Assembly: GCA_013368315.1 (NCBI GenBank)
Contig: JAACJM010000002.1
Span: 310,001-374,000 of the forward strand
Length of the DNA: 64,000 nucleotides
Direction: 5' to 3'
Source of the DNA: Tetrapyrgos nigripes
Taxonomy: Eukaryota; Basidiomycota; Agaricomycetes; Agaricales; Campanellaceae
Made by a program: the position numbers and the translations under genes. Shown here in pieces: positions 21,444-32,952 of this stretch (the stretch's first letter is position 1; each line of letters begins with the position of its first letter). The notes under the pieces are model-generated. The model was given only the letters and a program-made list of their open reading frames with translations, did no database searches and was not told the origin of the DNA.

Positions 21444-24216
21444 ATGGCTACTGATGATGAACCTCGCCCAAGCACGCAGTGCCCACGACGCTGACCAGCC
21501 AACAATGCTCAGCCCAATGCTACAGTCCCCAACGTGTCTTCCACTCTCAAGACTTCCCAGGCGAACACTCCAACTGCAGCAGTACCAGCTGTTTTGTCCA
21601 ATGGTATGTCACTGCATCCAGTCCGTGATCCACACCCTGCTGCTCCAGTTCTATCAGCACCTAGATGCTCTACCGAGGTCATCCAAGATGCTTCTAGATG
21701 ATATCCAGGCAGCCAAAACTGCAAATCATCCTCCAGTGGTCCTGGATGCCACTAAAAAGAAGAAGCGAGCAAAGGCAACTGCAGCTGGTGAGTCGTTTGT
21801 TGTTGGCTTTTTTCTGTTTTTTTTTTTTTTTTTTTTTTAGGGGAAAAAAAAGTGACATACCTGTATCAAATAGCAACCAGGACTGCTAGTCCACCAGAGG
21901 TTATCACCTCAGACCAAGATCCACTCAGTGCCCCTGGCGTCAAAACTGCAAAGCCAACTAAGCGCAAGAAAAAAACTGGTGAGAGTCAATCTGCTGTGGA
22001 TGTATCTTGCAGACCAGAATACTTGATACTTACTATACCACTAGTAGATGGCGCAAATGCAGACTCTCCTCAGCAAATGGGTCTGGCAAGAGCCAGTAAA
22101 AGATCTGTGAACAAAGATGTGAGAAGTAAGTCTTCACTCTTGGTCTTCATGTGGACAAGCTTACGTTCACTGGGAAAGACGAGGAAAGCCAAGCTGATGA
22201 AGATGAAGACTACATTGATGAGAATGGCGAAGTTGGCGACATCCTTGACAACTCTGATGAAAGAAAGCGAAGAAGCAGAAAGACGAGCTGCATCAGCAGG
22301 TCCATCTGAAGCGTCAAGAACCTCCCACAACCTCTGACAGCGTGTAAGTGTCGTCATTTCCGGATTTGGTAACTTGGTCTCATACAGCCTGAACCTTACT
22401 CATTGCATTTTTTCCTCCTCTCCTCTCTTTCTCGCAACGCAACCACTACTGGCACAGAACACCCTTGCAGCCACCTCCAAAGAAGGCTAAGTTTGTAGTG
22501 GAAGGCTTTCACGATGTCAACATGAAGAAGACTACAATAGAACCAGCAGTGATTTTGAAGGTGACAAGTGAATGTATTGAAGCCGACAATAGCCAGGAGG
22601 TCCAGTACAATGCTGGTGGCTTTGGAGAAATGATGAAGATGACATGGATGAAAAGGACAAGGTGTTCAAGAGCACTGACAAGCCTGTGCCAATTCGAAAA
22701 GAGCTGCAGAGCATTGCCATTGTTTCGGTATGTCTAGTCTCGGGAATGTTTTTTCATCTACTAATATGTACTCTAATGGTTCAAATATAGGCTCCCATTG
22801 TCAAAGTGGAGGCCACTACTTCTGTTCCCGAGTTTGTCTCACCAGAGAAAACCAAAACCACGGTTGTCCTCGCCGACTTTCTGTCTAATGTCCGCAAAGC
22901 TTTCTCTGACCACTTTGTGCCAGCGCTCCTTGAGTTTGTTGGCTGCATCAGGGCTTGGTCCAGTCCAACGAGAAATGAAATGGCGGACCTTTGGAAGAGC
23001 TGCACACCCGATGATGTACATGAGGCCTGGGAGCAGCTGAATGGTCCAAACGCCCTTCTTGAGCACTTGGTGAGTCACTTTTATCCCAGTCACATTGTTT
23101 TATAATCTCATACTTTGAGCTCAATATTCAGGCAAATGATAAGGTCACATCTTGGCAAAACAAGTTTGGAACTGCTGCGCTTGCAGCCCTAGAAGGCATT
23201 TTCAAGCGGAAGGTAGTCGTCACAGCGGAAACTCAACAACGGTATGTTAAAGAACAATTAGAAGGCGACCAGAACACAAAACATTTTTATTTCCTCCATA
23301 CTGCTGTTGTTGGAGGAAAGACTGAGTGAGCGGTATGTCTTCATTCTATATCTGCATGTGGTTCTTAGCCCGAAACCCTTCATACATATAGGGACCATTT
23401 CAATCTGAGCTTATTGCAAGGACATTCGCCAAGCACCTGAAGGCAATCAAGTCTATTTCGAAGGAAGACCGTATACCTGACAGGCCAGTTGGAGCTCTCG
23501 TCCTCTCGATTCTCGCTGTGAGTAATACACAATTTATTCCGAGTTAGACACATTGAATGTAATTCTATTAACTTTCTAGGCACAGTGTGCTCTGACCCTT
23601 TTCTCCACTGGAGAGAAGGTGCTGCGAGGTGCTCAGAGCCATTTCTCACAAAGGGTCTGGGGCGATAAGGTTGTCAACATCGAAGGTCAATCTAAAACGT
23701 TCAAGACTACATCAAACATACACGATCTCTTCTGGTTTAACAAGGTCAAGAATTGTCCGTGAGTCAGTGTTGTGCAATGGGACCGGATCATCAACACAGC
23801 CTACTCATACACTAGCAAGCACATGTCTGATAAGGCCAGCGATAGTGTGGAACCGTCAACCACTATTCCACAAGCCAAGGACACCGATGAGGGCTGGGAG
23901 ATGCCAGATGAGGATCCGGAACAATTCCTAGTGAGGATCAAGATGCAAGAGGCAGCAGCAGGGGAGGCAGTAGCAGGGAGTGCAGCAGGTGGGGAGGAGG
24001 AGAGTGGCCAAGCTGGCCAAGCTGGAGACGAAGTCAATAATGATGGCAACGACGACGAGTCGACTGAGGGTGAGGAGGATGAGGAACACGCGGGAAGTCC
24101 TAATATCAAAACGGTGAGATTTGAGTGCTTGTTGCCAAACTTGAGTACTAATTGATGCCATTTTATCCCAGGGATTTACGCCTGAGCTCGGAGGGTCTGA
24201 GGACAATGAGGATTGA
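21444..24216 (+). pseudogene. Second gene of the Plavaka-like element, unknown function, broken
   Basis: It starts at ATG 21444, divergent from the transposase with only about 115 bases between start codons, suggesting a shared promoter. The N-terminal half is lysine-rich and acidic (TKKKKRAKATAAG, TKRKKKT, ADEDEDYIDENGEVGD), like a nuclear protein. The C-terminal half is globular: PEKTKTTVVLADFLSNVRKA, WEQLNGPNALLEHL, NKFGTAALAALEGIFKRK, FQSELIARTFAKHLKAI, RPVGALVLSILAAQCAL and WDRIINTAYSYTSKH. It ends with an acidic Gly/Ala-rich tail. In-frame TGA occurs at 21492, 23327 and 23760. A one-base loss near 22631 (GAGAAATGATGAAG) shifts the frame out of an acidic stretch. Similar proteins occur in other basidiomycete genomes as far as I recall, without known function. 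Confidence 0.6.
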
Positions 24217-24512
24217 GGACGAAATGAGATGAGACACTGAACCGACAACGACAAAGGGTAAAAAAAAAACCATTCATTTATCATACGATATGGGAATGTA
24301 TGTATACAAAAAAGGCAGCTTTTTTGCTCTGCTCTGTTTACTTTAGTCTGCAACTTTTTGGAACTTTTGTCAACCTTTTGGCTCTTGGGGACATCACTTG
24401 TGAAAGTATTTGATACTTTGAAAAGCGATGGGGCCTGTGTTTCGAAAGCCGATCGCGTCCCAGAAAAAGTTGCTGAAAAGTTGGGAAAAGCGGGTTTGCC
24501 GTTTTACTGATG

Positions 24513-25641
24513 TGTGCCTTTTTTCTCATCGGCATGTCTCTTTTTGCTCTCAAAATCTATTTTTCTTACTGATGTGTGTGCCCAGCTACCATTTTCTCCT
24601 CTTTTGAAACCATTTCCTTCAATTTATGACCTGTCCCAGGTTTGTACGTCAACTTGGGCCCTTTCACAAACGTTGCGAACCGTATTAACATAATGGTGTG
24701 CCGGTTTTGCTTTGGGAAGCCATTTGGTACGCTGACCGATTTACTGTTCTACCGACAAGTGGTGCGCTCATCGATTCCTTCGACATCCTTCGAGCTCTTC
24801 AGCCCCTTCATCGCCACGTACACTACCTCCCGATGTCATGAATTTCATTCCGACCACTTTAACTTTCTCTCACCACTATTGTCACAACATTCCTAAATCT
24901 TTATTTTTCGGGGGACACCCCTGAACCCCCACGCACCTATGGTGCTTAATGGGAGAGAACCCCCACACCCCCCTAGATGCTGGGTGAGTGATAGCAGGGG
25001 GAAGCTTCCCCCTGCAACCCCCTCAAGTTGTTCTGACCCATACCAGGGGGATGTTGTTGAATTTTACGTTCGGTGTAGGCGAGTGAAAAGACTTTGGAGC
25101 AACAAGAAGTAAAATTCAGATAGTCAAAAGAAGAAAGAAAGGAAAGGATGACGAGTAAGAATGTCGTCGATATATATATTCAGCTACAGTACAGGATTAC
25201 ATCATTCGTCACCCCTACAGGCGGCCCCGACACTTTAGACCCCCCTTTAGACAAGGGAAGCGGCCTCGCCTCCTAACGATCAGCCTCAGTTGGCCCTTAA
25301 CTGGGGCCGTTTTCTATATGGCTGTTTACACGCTTTAGGGTACAAGTATCAAGGCTGGCATGGTTAGGACCCATGAGAGGGTGTATGTTGTCTGTTGTGA
25401 GCTAGGAGCAGAGCACTGTCCAATGGTCAGGAGACGACTACGAACGATTGAACGATCATAAACGAGACAACGCCTTGAGATGGACCAGAGGGACACGGTA
25501 AAACGGACCACGCACCGCATTAGACCGCTGACGGAAAAAATGGGTCCGTGAACCGGCCCGTGCACAAATTTACATGCGCTGCCAATTATTTGACAGACTG
25601 CAAGTCTGATTGCATACTAAGACCCACTACCGCCTGACAGT
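24513..25641. other. Repeat debris with possible solo LTR
   Basis: From 24910 to 25050 the sequence is rich in CCCCC and GGGGG runs (CCCCCACGCACCTATGG, CAGGGGGAAGCTTCCCCCTG, the last a palindrome). At 25055 TGTTGAATTTTACGTTCGG resembles the start of basidiomycete Copia LTRs, and a matching CGACA end occurs at about 25231. No target duplication was found, so the LTR call is weak. No gene is supported. Confidence 0.3.
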
Positions 25642-25714
25642 CACGCTGAAAATACAAAAATATCTGCTCGGCAGAAAGGCATACAGAAACACACTTTTTT
25701 ACAGATATATCTTA

Positions 25715-27000
25715 CACGTTGTCACAAAAAGTAACAGTCCTGTGACTTGTGACATGACCGCCGCGATGTGAACCAGTAGTTTTATTCTGTACTTTATACC
25801 ACTATTCTACTATGACTCGCAAACAACATGACAGCCCCAAGAAGAACAGACTCGTAGGCCTCATACAGGGCGGAACCACCATCGAAAAAGCCTCCGAAAT
25901 GGCTGATATACTGTTTGGAACTGCAAAGAAGATTTGGGGCAAATTCCGCAAAACTGGCTCGACAAAAAACAAGCAGCGTAGTGGACACCCTTGAAAAGTC
26001 ACTGACGCATTGCACCGGGAGGTCATTAGAGCATGCTGAAAGGAATGCAGGAAGCCATTTGGCAAGATTGGAAATGAGATGGACCTGCAGTTGAGCACGT
26101 CAAGTGTTGCGAACACTGTTGTAGAAGATGGGTATCACTGACAGGTAGCACGCAAGGTCCCGCTGCTCTCAAATTTGCAGAAGAGGAAGAGGAAGGCATG
26201 GGCTGTACAGAGGAAATATGAGGATTGGAGCAAGGTGATCTGGTCAGACAAATGCTATGTTCATATGGATGACTCTCGGGGCCGGGTTTTTGTGACGCAT
26301 CGTGCAGATGAGATATTTGAAGAAGACTGCTTGATACCATCATTTAAGCAGTCTCTGACTCGAGTCATGGTATAGGGATGCATGATGAAGGGGAAGAAAG
26401 GTCTGTTGGTGGTGCTAGAATACCCAGGAGGCAGGGGAGGAGGGATGAATGCAAGGAGGTATCAGGAACAGGTTCTGGAGGGTAAGCTGTTGGAGTTTTA
26501 TCAAGAAATGGACTCAGAGAGGGGGGATATCAAGTTTCAACATGATGGCGCACCAAGTCATACTGCAAAATCTATGAAAAAGTGGCTTTCTGACCATGGC
26601 ATTCCCCTCTTCCCACATCTGCCTTCTTCTCCAGATCTCAACCCAATTGAACCTGTTTGGCACAAGCTAAAACATGGTGTCCAGGCTAGGCCATGTCATC
26701 CTACATCTGTACTGTCACTTAGGGAAGCAGTAAAGGAGGTATGGGAGGGTATAACAGTCGAAACAATTGACAAGTATGCTGGGAGGATGGATGAAGTTGT
26801 CAAGGCTGTCTTGGATGCAGAGGGAGGTCACACGAGATACTGAGGGAGTAATTTGGTGTATTAGGGCCATAGTTTAAGTACACAATATTTCGTAGCAAAC
26901 GAAGCAGTGTATAGATGTATGAAGATGGGTTTTGCATAGGACGAGGGGAGGAAAAAAAACAGTCACAAGTCACGGAACCATTACTTTTTGTGACAATGTG
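25715..27000 (+). mobile_element. Complete Tc1/mariner element, 1286 bases
   Basis: Inverted ends CACGTTGTCACAAAAAGTAA (25715) and TTACTTTTTGTGACAATGTG (to 27000) pair over about 40 bases. TA flanks both sides (25713-25714 and 27001-27002), the hallmark target of Tc1/mariner. The uninterrupted target (ATCTTATATCAG) is visible in the sister MITE near 41330. It encodes one transposase reading frame, now broken. Confidence 0.92.
25812..26843 (+). pseudogene. Tc1-like DD34E transposase with four nonsense mutations
   Basis: One continuous frame of 344 codons without introns or frameshifts runs from ATG 25812 to TGA 26841. It has an N-terminal helix-turn-helix (KKNRLVGLIQGGTTIEKASE), then the catalytic core. 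Asp146 lies in WSDKCYVHMDD, Asp245 in FQHDGAPSHTAKSM and Glu280 in PSSPDLNPIEPVWHKL. The 34 residues between Asp245 and Glu280 define the DD34E class. In-frame stops are TGA at 25992, 26037 and 26139, and TAG at 26373 (in RVMV-stop-GC, where the family has Trp). All are explained by single C-to-T changes on one or other strand. The terminal repeats are still good, so the element could be mobilised in trans. Confidence 0.9.
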
Positions 27001-27060
27001 TATATCAGTAGTAGTGATGTGATCTATCTGTCGAGTGGATATTTTTGTCTTTTCGGCATG

Positions 27061-28353
27061 AGTGCAAATGAGAGTGGAGAGGACAACGAGGGGTCATGGC
27101 CATTTGATGTAAAGGAAGTTGTTAGCACATAGTGAGATAAAAAGAATAGGGGGGCTCACCTGAGGGGGGGAATGAACAGTGACCAGGTAACAAGGCAGGA
27201 AGGTTACTGTTTCGTGACTGGATGCTGTCTCAAGCAAGGTAACCAACTCAGGTAAGTAAGCTCTATGGCAAGCGTCAGAAACATCCCTGCCTAGCACAAC
27301 TAATGAAGCAGCAAATATTCAGCGTAGGGTGACCAGTCAATAGAGCTCACCAAATAGAGGGCTGAGTAGAAAGCTAGTAGAACTTAGATACGAGTTGCTT
27401 GTAGAGCAGATAGAACTGGATATTGTTCTGTAGTATCTACGACTTTACAGAGAGCTTTTATACTAGATAAAGAGCATGTAATTACTAATATCTACATTGT
27501 CCATGGACATACCTAGAGACTAAGAGGATATTGCCATTGGCCATATTGCTATCTACAGAGATATCACTACATAGTAGAAGATAAGAGTAATGTCCAGAGA
27601 ATGTCCTGGAGAACTAGCATACTTATAGCTACCTAGAAGTTTCATAATAACTCCATATAGAATCATAGTTACTATACATGGAAGGTATATATTTCAACAA
27701 CAACATGGACGTTGTGTGGACAGTAATCCGTTAGCGTGAAGTTTGTTCTGCTAACTGTCAAGACGAAGATTTGACATCGGCCAGCATGCAATCACTTCAG
27801 CAGCCTGAGTGATGATGGTGATTTGTCAGCTAATAACTTTGTTTGACCAGATCTATTTACTATACTATCCGTACCCCAGAAGTGATACATAAAATGTCAA
27901 TGAATTAAAACTTCCTCAGATCTTTACTGCTGCCCGAAAAAACTTGCACACCTTGAGTCTACGATATATACCTTCAGATTATCAAGCTTATACGGTTTTA
28001 CGAGAGAGATGTGGATAAGAGCTGTACAGAGCCGAGGAGGGACATTTTCTGACCTTGTTTTCGCAAGGAAGTCCCCGACTCTGACCGAAGGGAGGAGAGG
28101 GACATGTCCCACCGATTTATCAGCCGGTCCTGGCAAGGGGGGTTTAAATTTTGAAACGGAGATCTCCACATGAGGTCATCGCGTTCCATTGGCTTCACGT
28201 TACCACCATGACTCTCTCCCTATGTCTTCGTCTCGCCGCCAATGCTTGCCCTTTGTTTCTCGTTCCAATGTTGTCTGAGTTGAGCAAATTTGACCATGTT
28301 ATCCATGTCAGTGGCCTCACTGAGTCTTCCTAATCTCTTTCAGCTGATACTGT
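27061..28353. other. Non-coding, possible decayed LTR
   Basis: The part from about 27119 (TGTTAGCACATAGTGAG) to about 27702 (TATATTTCAACA) begins and ends like an LTR and contains CTTTTATACT, but no target duplication or internal retroelement genes were found. Open frames from 27900 to 28330 have no domain content. Confidence 0.3.
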
Positions 28354-29300
28354 TTGTCAATCAAAATGTCTGCATCATCACCCCTATGTACCCCTACCAG
28401 GAAAACTGCTGGGGTGGTACCAGGAGCTCCAACTCTTGGATTTAGCCTTCCCTACATATATTCTATCCTATAGATCATTCCAACAAGTAATAAAGAGCTT
28501 TGATTCTCAAAAAGTCGAAATCTCTGTATCATTACCCCTATGTATCCCTACCAGGAAAACTGCTGGGGTGGTACCAGGGGCTCCAACTCTTGGATTTAGC
28601 CTTCCCTGGATCTATTTGATCCTATAGATCACTCCAATAAGTTATACAAAGATCATGCCGGTAAGTAATACAAAGCTTTGATTTCCAAAAAGTCGAAATG
28701 TCTGCATCATCACCCCCATGTACCCCTACCAGGAAAACTGCTCCAACTCTTGGATTTAGCCTTCCCTACATATATTCTATCCTGTGGATCATGTCAACAA
28801 GTAATACAAGGCTTTGATTTCCAAAAAGTCGAAATGTCTGCATCATCACCCACATGTACCCCTACTAGGAAAACTGCTGGGGTGGTACATCAGGAAAAGG
28901 GTGTGTGAATTTTCAGGTTTTTGATGGTTGTCACGCTTGTGAGTCAATTTCTCCAGATTTCCTTGATTCCTTGAGCTTGCCCAACTTCCTCCACACTTCT
29001 CATCAGTGTCTCAAAAACCTTACATGGCTCAGAATGAAAGACCGATGAATGATGGGAATGAAGCCAGTAACTTGGAAAGGGAGAATGATTAGCTGGAAGA
29101 CCAAGGTTATGGCCACCTTGTACACTGGTGAACTTTTGGGGTTATTTTGTTTGTACAACCAATCAAAACCACCATGTGATTTCCTGATGTACCAGGGGCT
29201 CCAACTCTTGGATTTAGCTTTCCCTGTATCTATTTGATCCCATAGATCAATCCAATAAGTAATAAAAGGCTCTAATATTCAAAAAGTCGAACTTTTTGGA
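28354..29300. repeat. Imperfect tandem repeat, unit about 140-180 bases
   Basis: Three to four units each contain GTCGAAATGTCTGCATCATC, CCCCTACCAGGAAAACTGCT, GGGGTGGTACCAGG, CTCCAACTCTTGGATTTAGC and an end with AAGTAATA and CTTTGATT. Units start near 28358, 28514, 28692 and 28828. A further partial unit lies at 29190-29290 and is followed by an inverted piece (GGAAATCAAAGCCTCTTATT). No gene is supported between 28890 and 29190. Confidence 0.75.
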
Positions 29301-29411
29301 AATCAAAGCCTCTTATTACTTATTGGAATGAAAGTAGTCACTGGTCTTGTCGAAAATGGGCACACAATACTTCAGGCTAGACATAGAATGGATACCATTA
29401 ACAAGATTTAG

Positions 29412-30444
29412 CTACATTTTTCTAGCCTTGACCATGGCCCTAGTTAGTCTCTGACTATGTGCTGAACGTGAAGGTGTTGCCCTGACCCCAGCCTGACGAG
29501 GAATGATTTTGACAGGAGTGTAGGATATCTTGGTCAAATTTGATTGTGCCTTAGATCTACCTGTGGTGACTTTGGTAAGAAGTGGATGCTTGTGCAGGGC
29601 ACCATCAACCACATATGTGGGCCTGCTACTAAAACTCTGAGTGAAAGTCCACTGCAGGACCAGCTTCAGATTGAAGAAAACCACAAATAATATACCTCAG
29701 AACTGGGCTGAAAGCTGGCCTCTGTACATTTCCGCTGGAGATGCATAACATGGAAGGTAATAAAGACCTGGTGGTCAACAAACACAAGGGTCCAATCTGC
29801 ACAAACATAGGCAGCTTGTATGGAGATAAGAAGAGGCGTGTTTGTCCAAACAATAGGCCCATCTATATATTCAGGAGGCAGTACTAATCTCTCCTCATGT
29901 CTGTGAAGAGCCATTGACTATGTCATGGTAAGCCTCAACTAAGTAGAATGTGTGCCCCTCAGTGCCGAATGAGATTTGGAATATAAACTAACAGTATCGT
30001 TTAATGGCTCATTTTCAAAATGAAATAAAGTGCGAATGAACCTCACTGATACCGAGTGCAAGTTGTTTGCCTCGGACACTGCAATACAAGGATCCTGCTG
30101 GATTTAGCTTGTTCATGATCTCAGCTGGATGGCCTTGATTCAACCTGCCCACTTTGTATGTCTATATGAAATGCAGGTGTGTTAGATGTACGTACTTGAA
30201 AATAAACCATAAGGGATACAATGATCTTACTTACCTCAAGAGCAGCTTTACTGCCTGCAGCCAAAGAAAGCCTCTTAAAGGCATCCTTACTAAGAGGAGC
30301 ATCATTGCACTTGTTACAGCTTTTGTCATTACTGGGCATGGGCAGGAAATCAGGATCATCGACAGCTGGCTGGTGAAAAGTGATGGTTGGCTGGTTCCCA
30401 GTTGGGGATGCACAGCATTCTGGATGAAATTGGAAGACTCCTGA
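29412..30444 (-). pseudogene. Unassigned multi-exon gene relic
   Basis: Several minus-strand segments look like consecutive exons. One reads PTITFHQPAVDDPDFLPMPS then DKSCNKCNDAPLSKDAFKRL. Another reads VGRLNQGHPAEIMNKLNPAG then SLYCSVRGKQLALGISE. Further segments are LHRHEERLVLPPEYIDGPIV and RPTYVVDGALHKHPLLTKV. GTAAGT and GTGAGG donors follow the first two. Frame breaks between the later parts suggest decay. I do not recognise the protein; low CpG content and repeat surroundings suggest a transposon-borne gene. Confidence 0.35.
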
Positions 30445-31180
30445 AGATAATAAGTGTCTGTTTAGGCTTGCATGGACATCAAAAAGTGCTCACCTTCAGC
30501 CTCACTAGTTTTCCCAAGGTTTTCCTTCTAATTTGCCTGTCCCTTTTAAGGGTGGCATTTTAGTGACTTCACAATCATTAAAGAACAAGCAACCTGCTTC
30601 GGGTTACAGACCATGGGCTAGCAGAAAACAAGTTGAAGCAGAAACAGTGGCAATGAACAGTAAAGTCAACCAGTACATGACTCAATATTTAAACTCCGAG
30701 TCCCGCTTGTGATGAACAAAATTCTGCTCATTAATCTTGTATACCAATGATCTAAATTTCTGTGGGTTTAAATGATTGTCGTCCGTAAGTATCTGACTTG
30801 TAACATACTAGTTGATCACAGACCGATTCTGGTCCTTAAAAACCAACTGTAAGAAAACAAAACAAATTTGTTTTGGAAATAAAAGTATCAATGTGAGCGC
30901 TCGGAGTCGGGGACTGGCTTGGGACTGGGGCATGAAATGCGCCGGTAGAATGATACATTGTCACAGGTGTGACCCGCGTCGAAAACACAGGTGCCGGCGG
31001 AGTTTAAAGCAACTTTTTCTATCGTTTGCAACGTAGTGATGCATAACGCTGCGATTTTGACCTCGGAAATTTGACATACTGATACATATATGCTTTCAGA
31101 AGTACGATATCCACCCACAGAAAAATTTTCCAGAGGAATACCCTGTTTCGAAAATTTTCACTTGTCACGCTCACGGAAAG
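30445..31180. other. Intergenic, no gene seen
   Basis: AT-rich sequence with short open frames only. Nothing can be supported. Confidence 0.4.
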
Positions 31181-32565
31181 CATCAGCAAACTCGCAACTG
31201 TATGGAGGGTATGGAGGGTATGGGGCCCATACCTTTTCATACACATTCTGCCCAAATCTTGTCAAAATGTTCCATACATATTTTGTATGGAAGTATGGGT
31301 CAGTATGGGTTAGTATGGGTGTATAGACAAGGTAAGGACATTCTCAGTCTGACAAACCCTTGCCTTTGTGAAGCACGTAGTAGCTCTGCAGCGACCAAGC
31401 AGCAACTGATACGGATGTCATTGTCGTTAGTAACAGGAAGTTGTCGATGACTCGCCATCACCATTGGAGGTTACAAGACTTAAAATGATTCAGTAAGTTG
31501 AGTGCAGGAACAAGGAAGTACAAGAAATCAATATCTGAATTGTAATCAAGAAAGTTGTACCTGTCGACGACGTTCACGATGGGCCTGGAGCGCCTTGTAG
31601 TTGTAGTGCCTGCAGTCGATGACCGTGAAGCGAGCGCCAAGAGGTGACGTGTCGCGGTCACGGGACTGATTTTAATCGGAGCTGGAAAATTTTCATGATC
31701 AAATCGACGCGAAAACGTTGGTTTCTCGCACCCTTTCTTTCTTCAACGACATCGTTACTCAGCGTCTCTTTTGCCCTCCACCTCTATCTCGTCCGCTATA
31801 CTGCACATTCTGGGGCTGCATCAAGTCTCTTTGTCAATCATTGTTGATCCTCAAGGGAAGTATGGAATGGAATGATTGAGGTTGTCTGCCGGTGTCCGTC
31901 TTCATGGTGAGTCGTCACATCTCAATTCGTCCACATCTTTAACTGACCTGCTATGTGTTCTTGCAGTATTTCATCTCTTTATAGCCCAGGTGTGTCATTC
32001 ATCCTCATCTCTGTCCAGTTTATGACTGACGCTGTCCCCTCTCAAGCTCTAGTTGTCATCTCGGGTTCTATCGTTGTATCTAGGTTCGTATTTTTTCGCT
32101 TTCGTGTTGTTTGCTACTGAAACATGTTCTTCCCTTAGCCTTTCGTCTATAGGAGCTGCATGACTGTGATTGGATGTCGGAATGTAGGAAGGTTGTGAGC
32201 AGTATTAGGCTTGACAGCGGGTTAGTCAGTGGCTTGGTGTTCTGGAGGCATTTGGTTGATACATAGATGTTATGTTATGTACATAGTCTACTGCTGAATA
32301 TATTTTTTATCCCTCCTTCGCTTTAGTATTGAGTGAGCAACAACAATGGCAATGCCGACAACGAAGGAACAGCAGTGGTGCATAGATCAGGTATGGATGT
32401 GGGTATGGCTGTGGGTATGGATGTGTATGGAATACCCTCATACCAGTTCCATACGCATGTATGGGATTTATGTACCCCCCCCCCCCCCCTCTGCTCCATA
32501 CACGTATAATTTGGTATGGGAGGTATGGTCCCATACCTTCCATACCCGTTGAGAATTTGCTGATG
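31181..32565. mobile_element. 1.4-kb TIR element with subterminal GGTATGG arrays
   Basis: The ends CATCAGCAAACTCGCAACTG (31181) and CCGTTGAGAATTTGCTGATG (to 32565) are imperfect inverted repeats, and pairing continues into clusters of GGTATGG/CCATACC motifs (31200-31325 and 32390-32550). A run of 16 C lies at about 32476. Subterminal arrays of a short motif resemble transposase-binding sites in hAT- or CACTA-type elements. No transposase is recognisable inside, although 31640-32190 has several GT...AG intervals. No target duplication was identified. Confidence 0.55.
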
Positions 32566-32952
32566 AACGCATTTTTTTCGTCGGTTTCAGCTCATGGCAA
32601 ACGTCTCAGTGCACACCTGGAGATTCTGAGTACATAGAAATGAAAATAATGTGTAAAAGTATCTACTGTTCAGGTTCTACGAAGGGACATCAGGGAGGGA
32701 CAAAGATATAGACCAATTTCTCAGAAATGTATCACTTCTGGAGTGTGTATCACTTCAGGGGTATGGATAGTAAGTACCTACGGCCTTTTCCCTCTTACCA
32801 TCGCTTCACCGCTGCCTGTAATGTCTCTACCTCGTATTCTCTGCTATAGAACGAGTTTATCTGGAGATTTGGGCACGAAGCAAGAAAAGATCGGCTCACC
32901 ACCCTCACGGCTATTTTAGAGCCGTTACATCCCGTACCAGGCAATTCACGAA
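32566..32952. other. Intergenic, no gene seen
   Basis: This lies downstream of the stop codon of the pentapeptide-repeat membrane protein gene. No other feature is seen. Confidence 0.4.

Larger units (their letters stand above)
16891..24512. mobile_element. Plavaka-like (CACTA-related) transposon, 7.6 kb, with transposase and two further genes
   Basis: It contains a minus-strand Plavaka-type transposase, a divergently transcribed second gene and a coiled-coil gene. The proposed ends are CATCAGTAAAATGGCAAA at 16891 and the inverted TTTGCCGTTTTACTGATG ending at 24512, flanked by TG on both sides. Next to both ends lie dense subterminal repeats of the CTTTT/AAAAG type (16912-17075 and 24310-24560), a typical CACTA-superfamily trait. 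A second TTACTGATG at about 24565-24575 makes the right border uncertain by about 60 bases. Confidence 0.65.
25642..27060. mobile_element. 130-base MITE split by a Tc1-like insertion
   Basis: The ends CACGCTGAAAATACAAAAAT (25642) and ATATTTTTGTCTTTTCGG...CATG (to 27060) are inverted. AGT stands on both sides as a 3-base target duplication. Removing the Tc1-like element and one TA leaves 131 bases, equal to the uninterrupted copy at 41265-41394 (130 bases). A CAC start with a 3-base duplication would fit a CACTA-type non-autonomous element. Confidence 0.8.

Noticed and set aside
25055..25231. Solo Copia LTR
   Set aside because: The start looks right, but no matching target duplication, second LTR or internal domain was found. 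It is kept only as a weak note in the intergenic entry.
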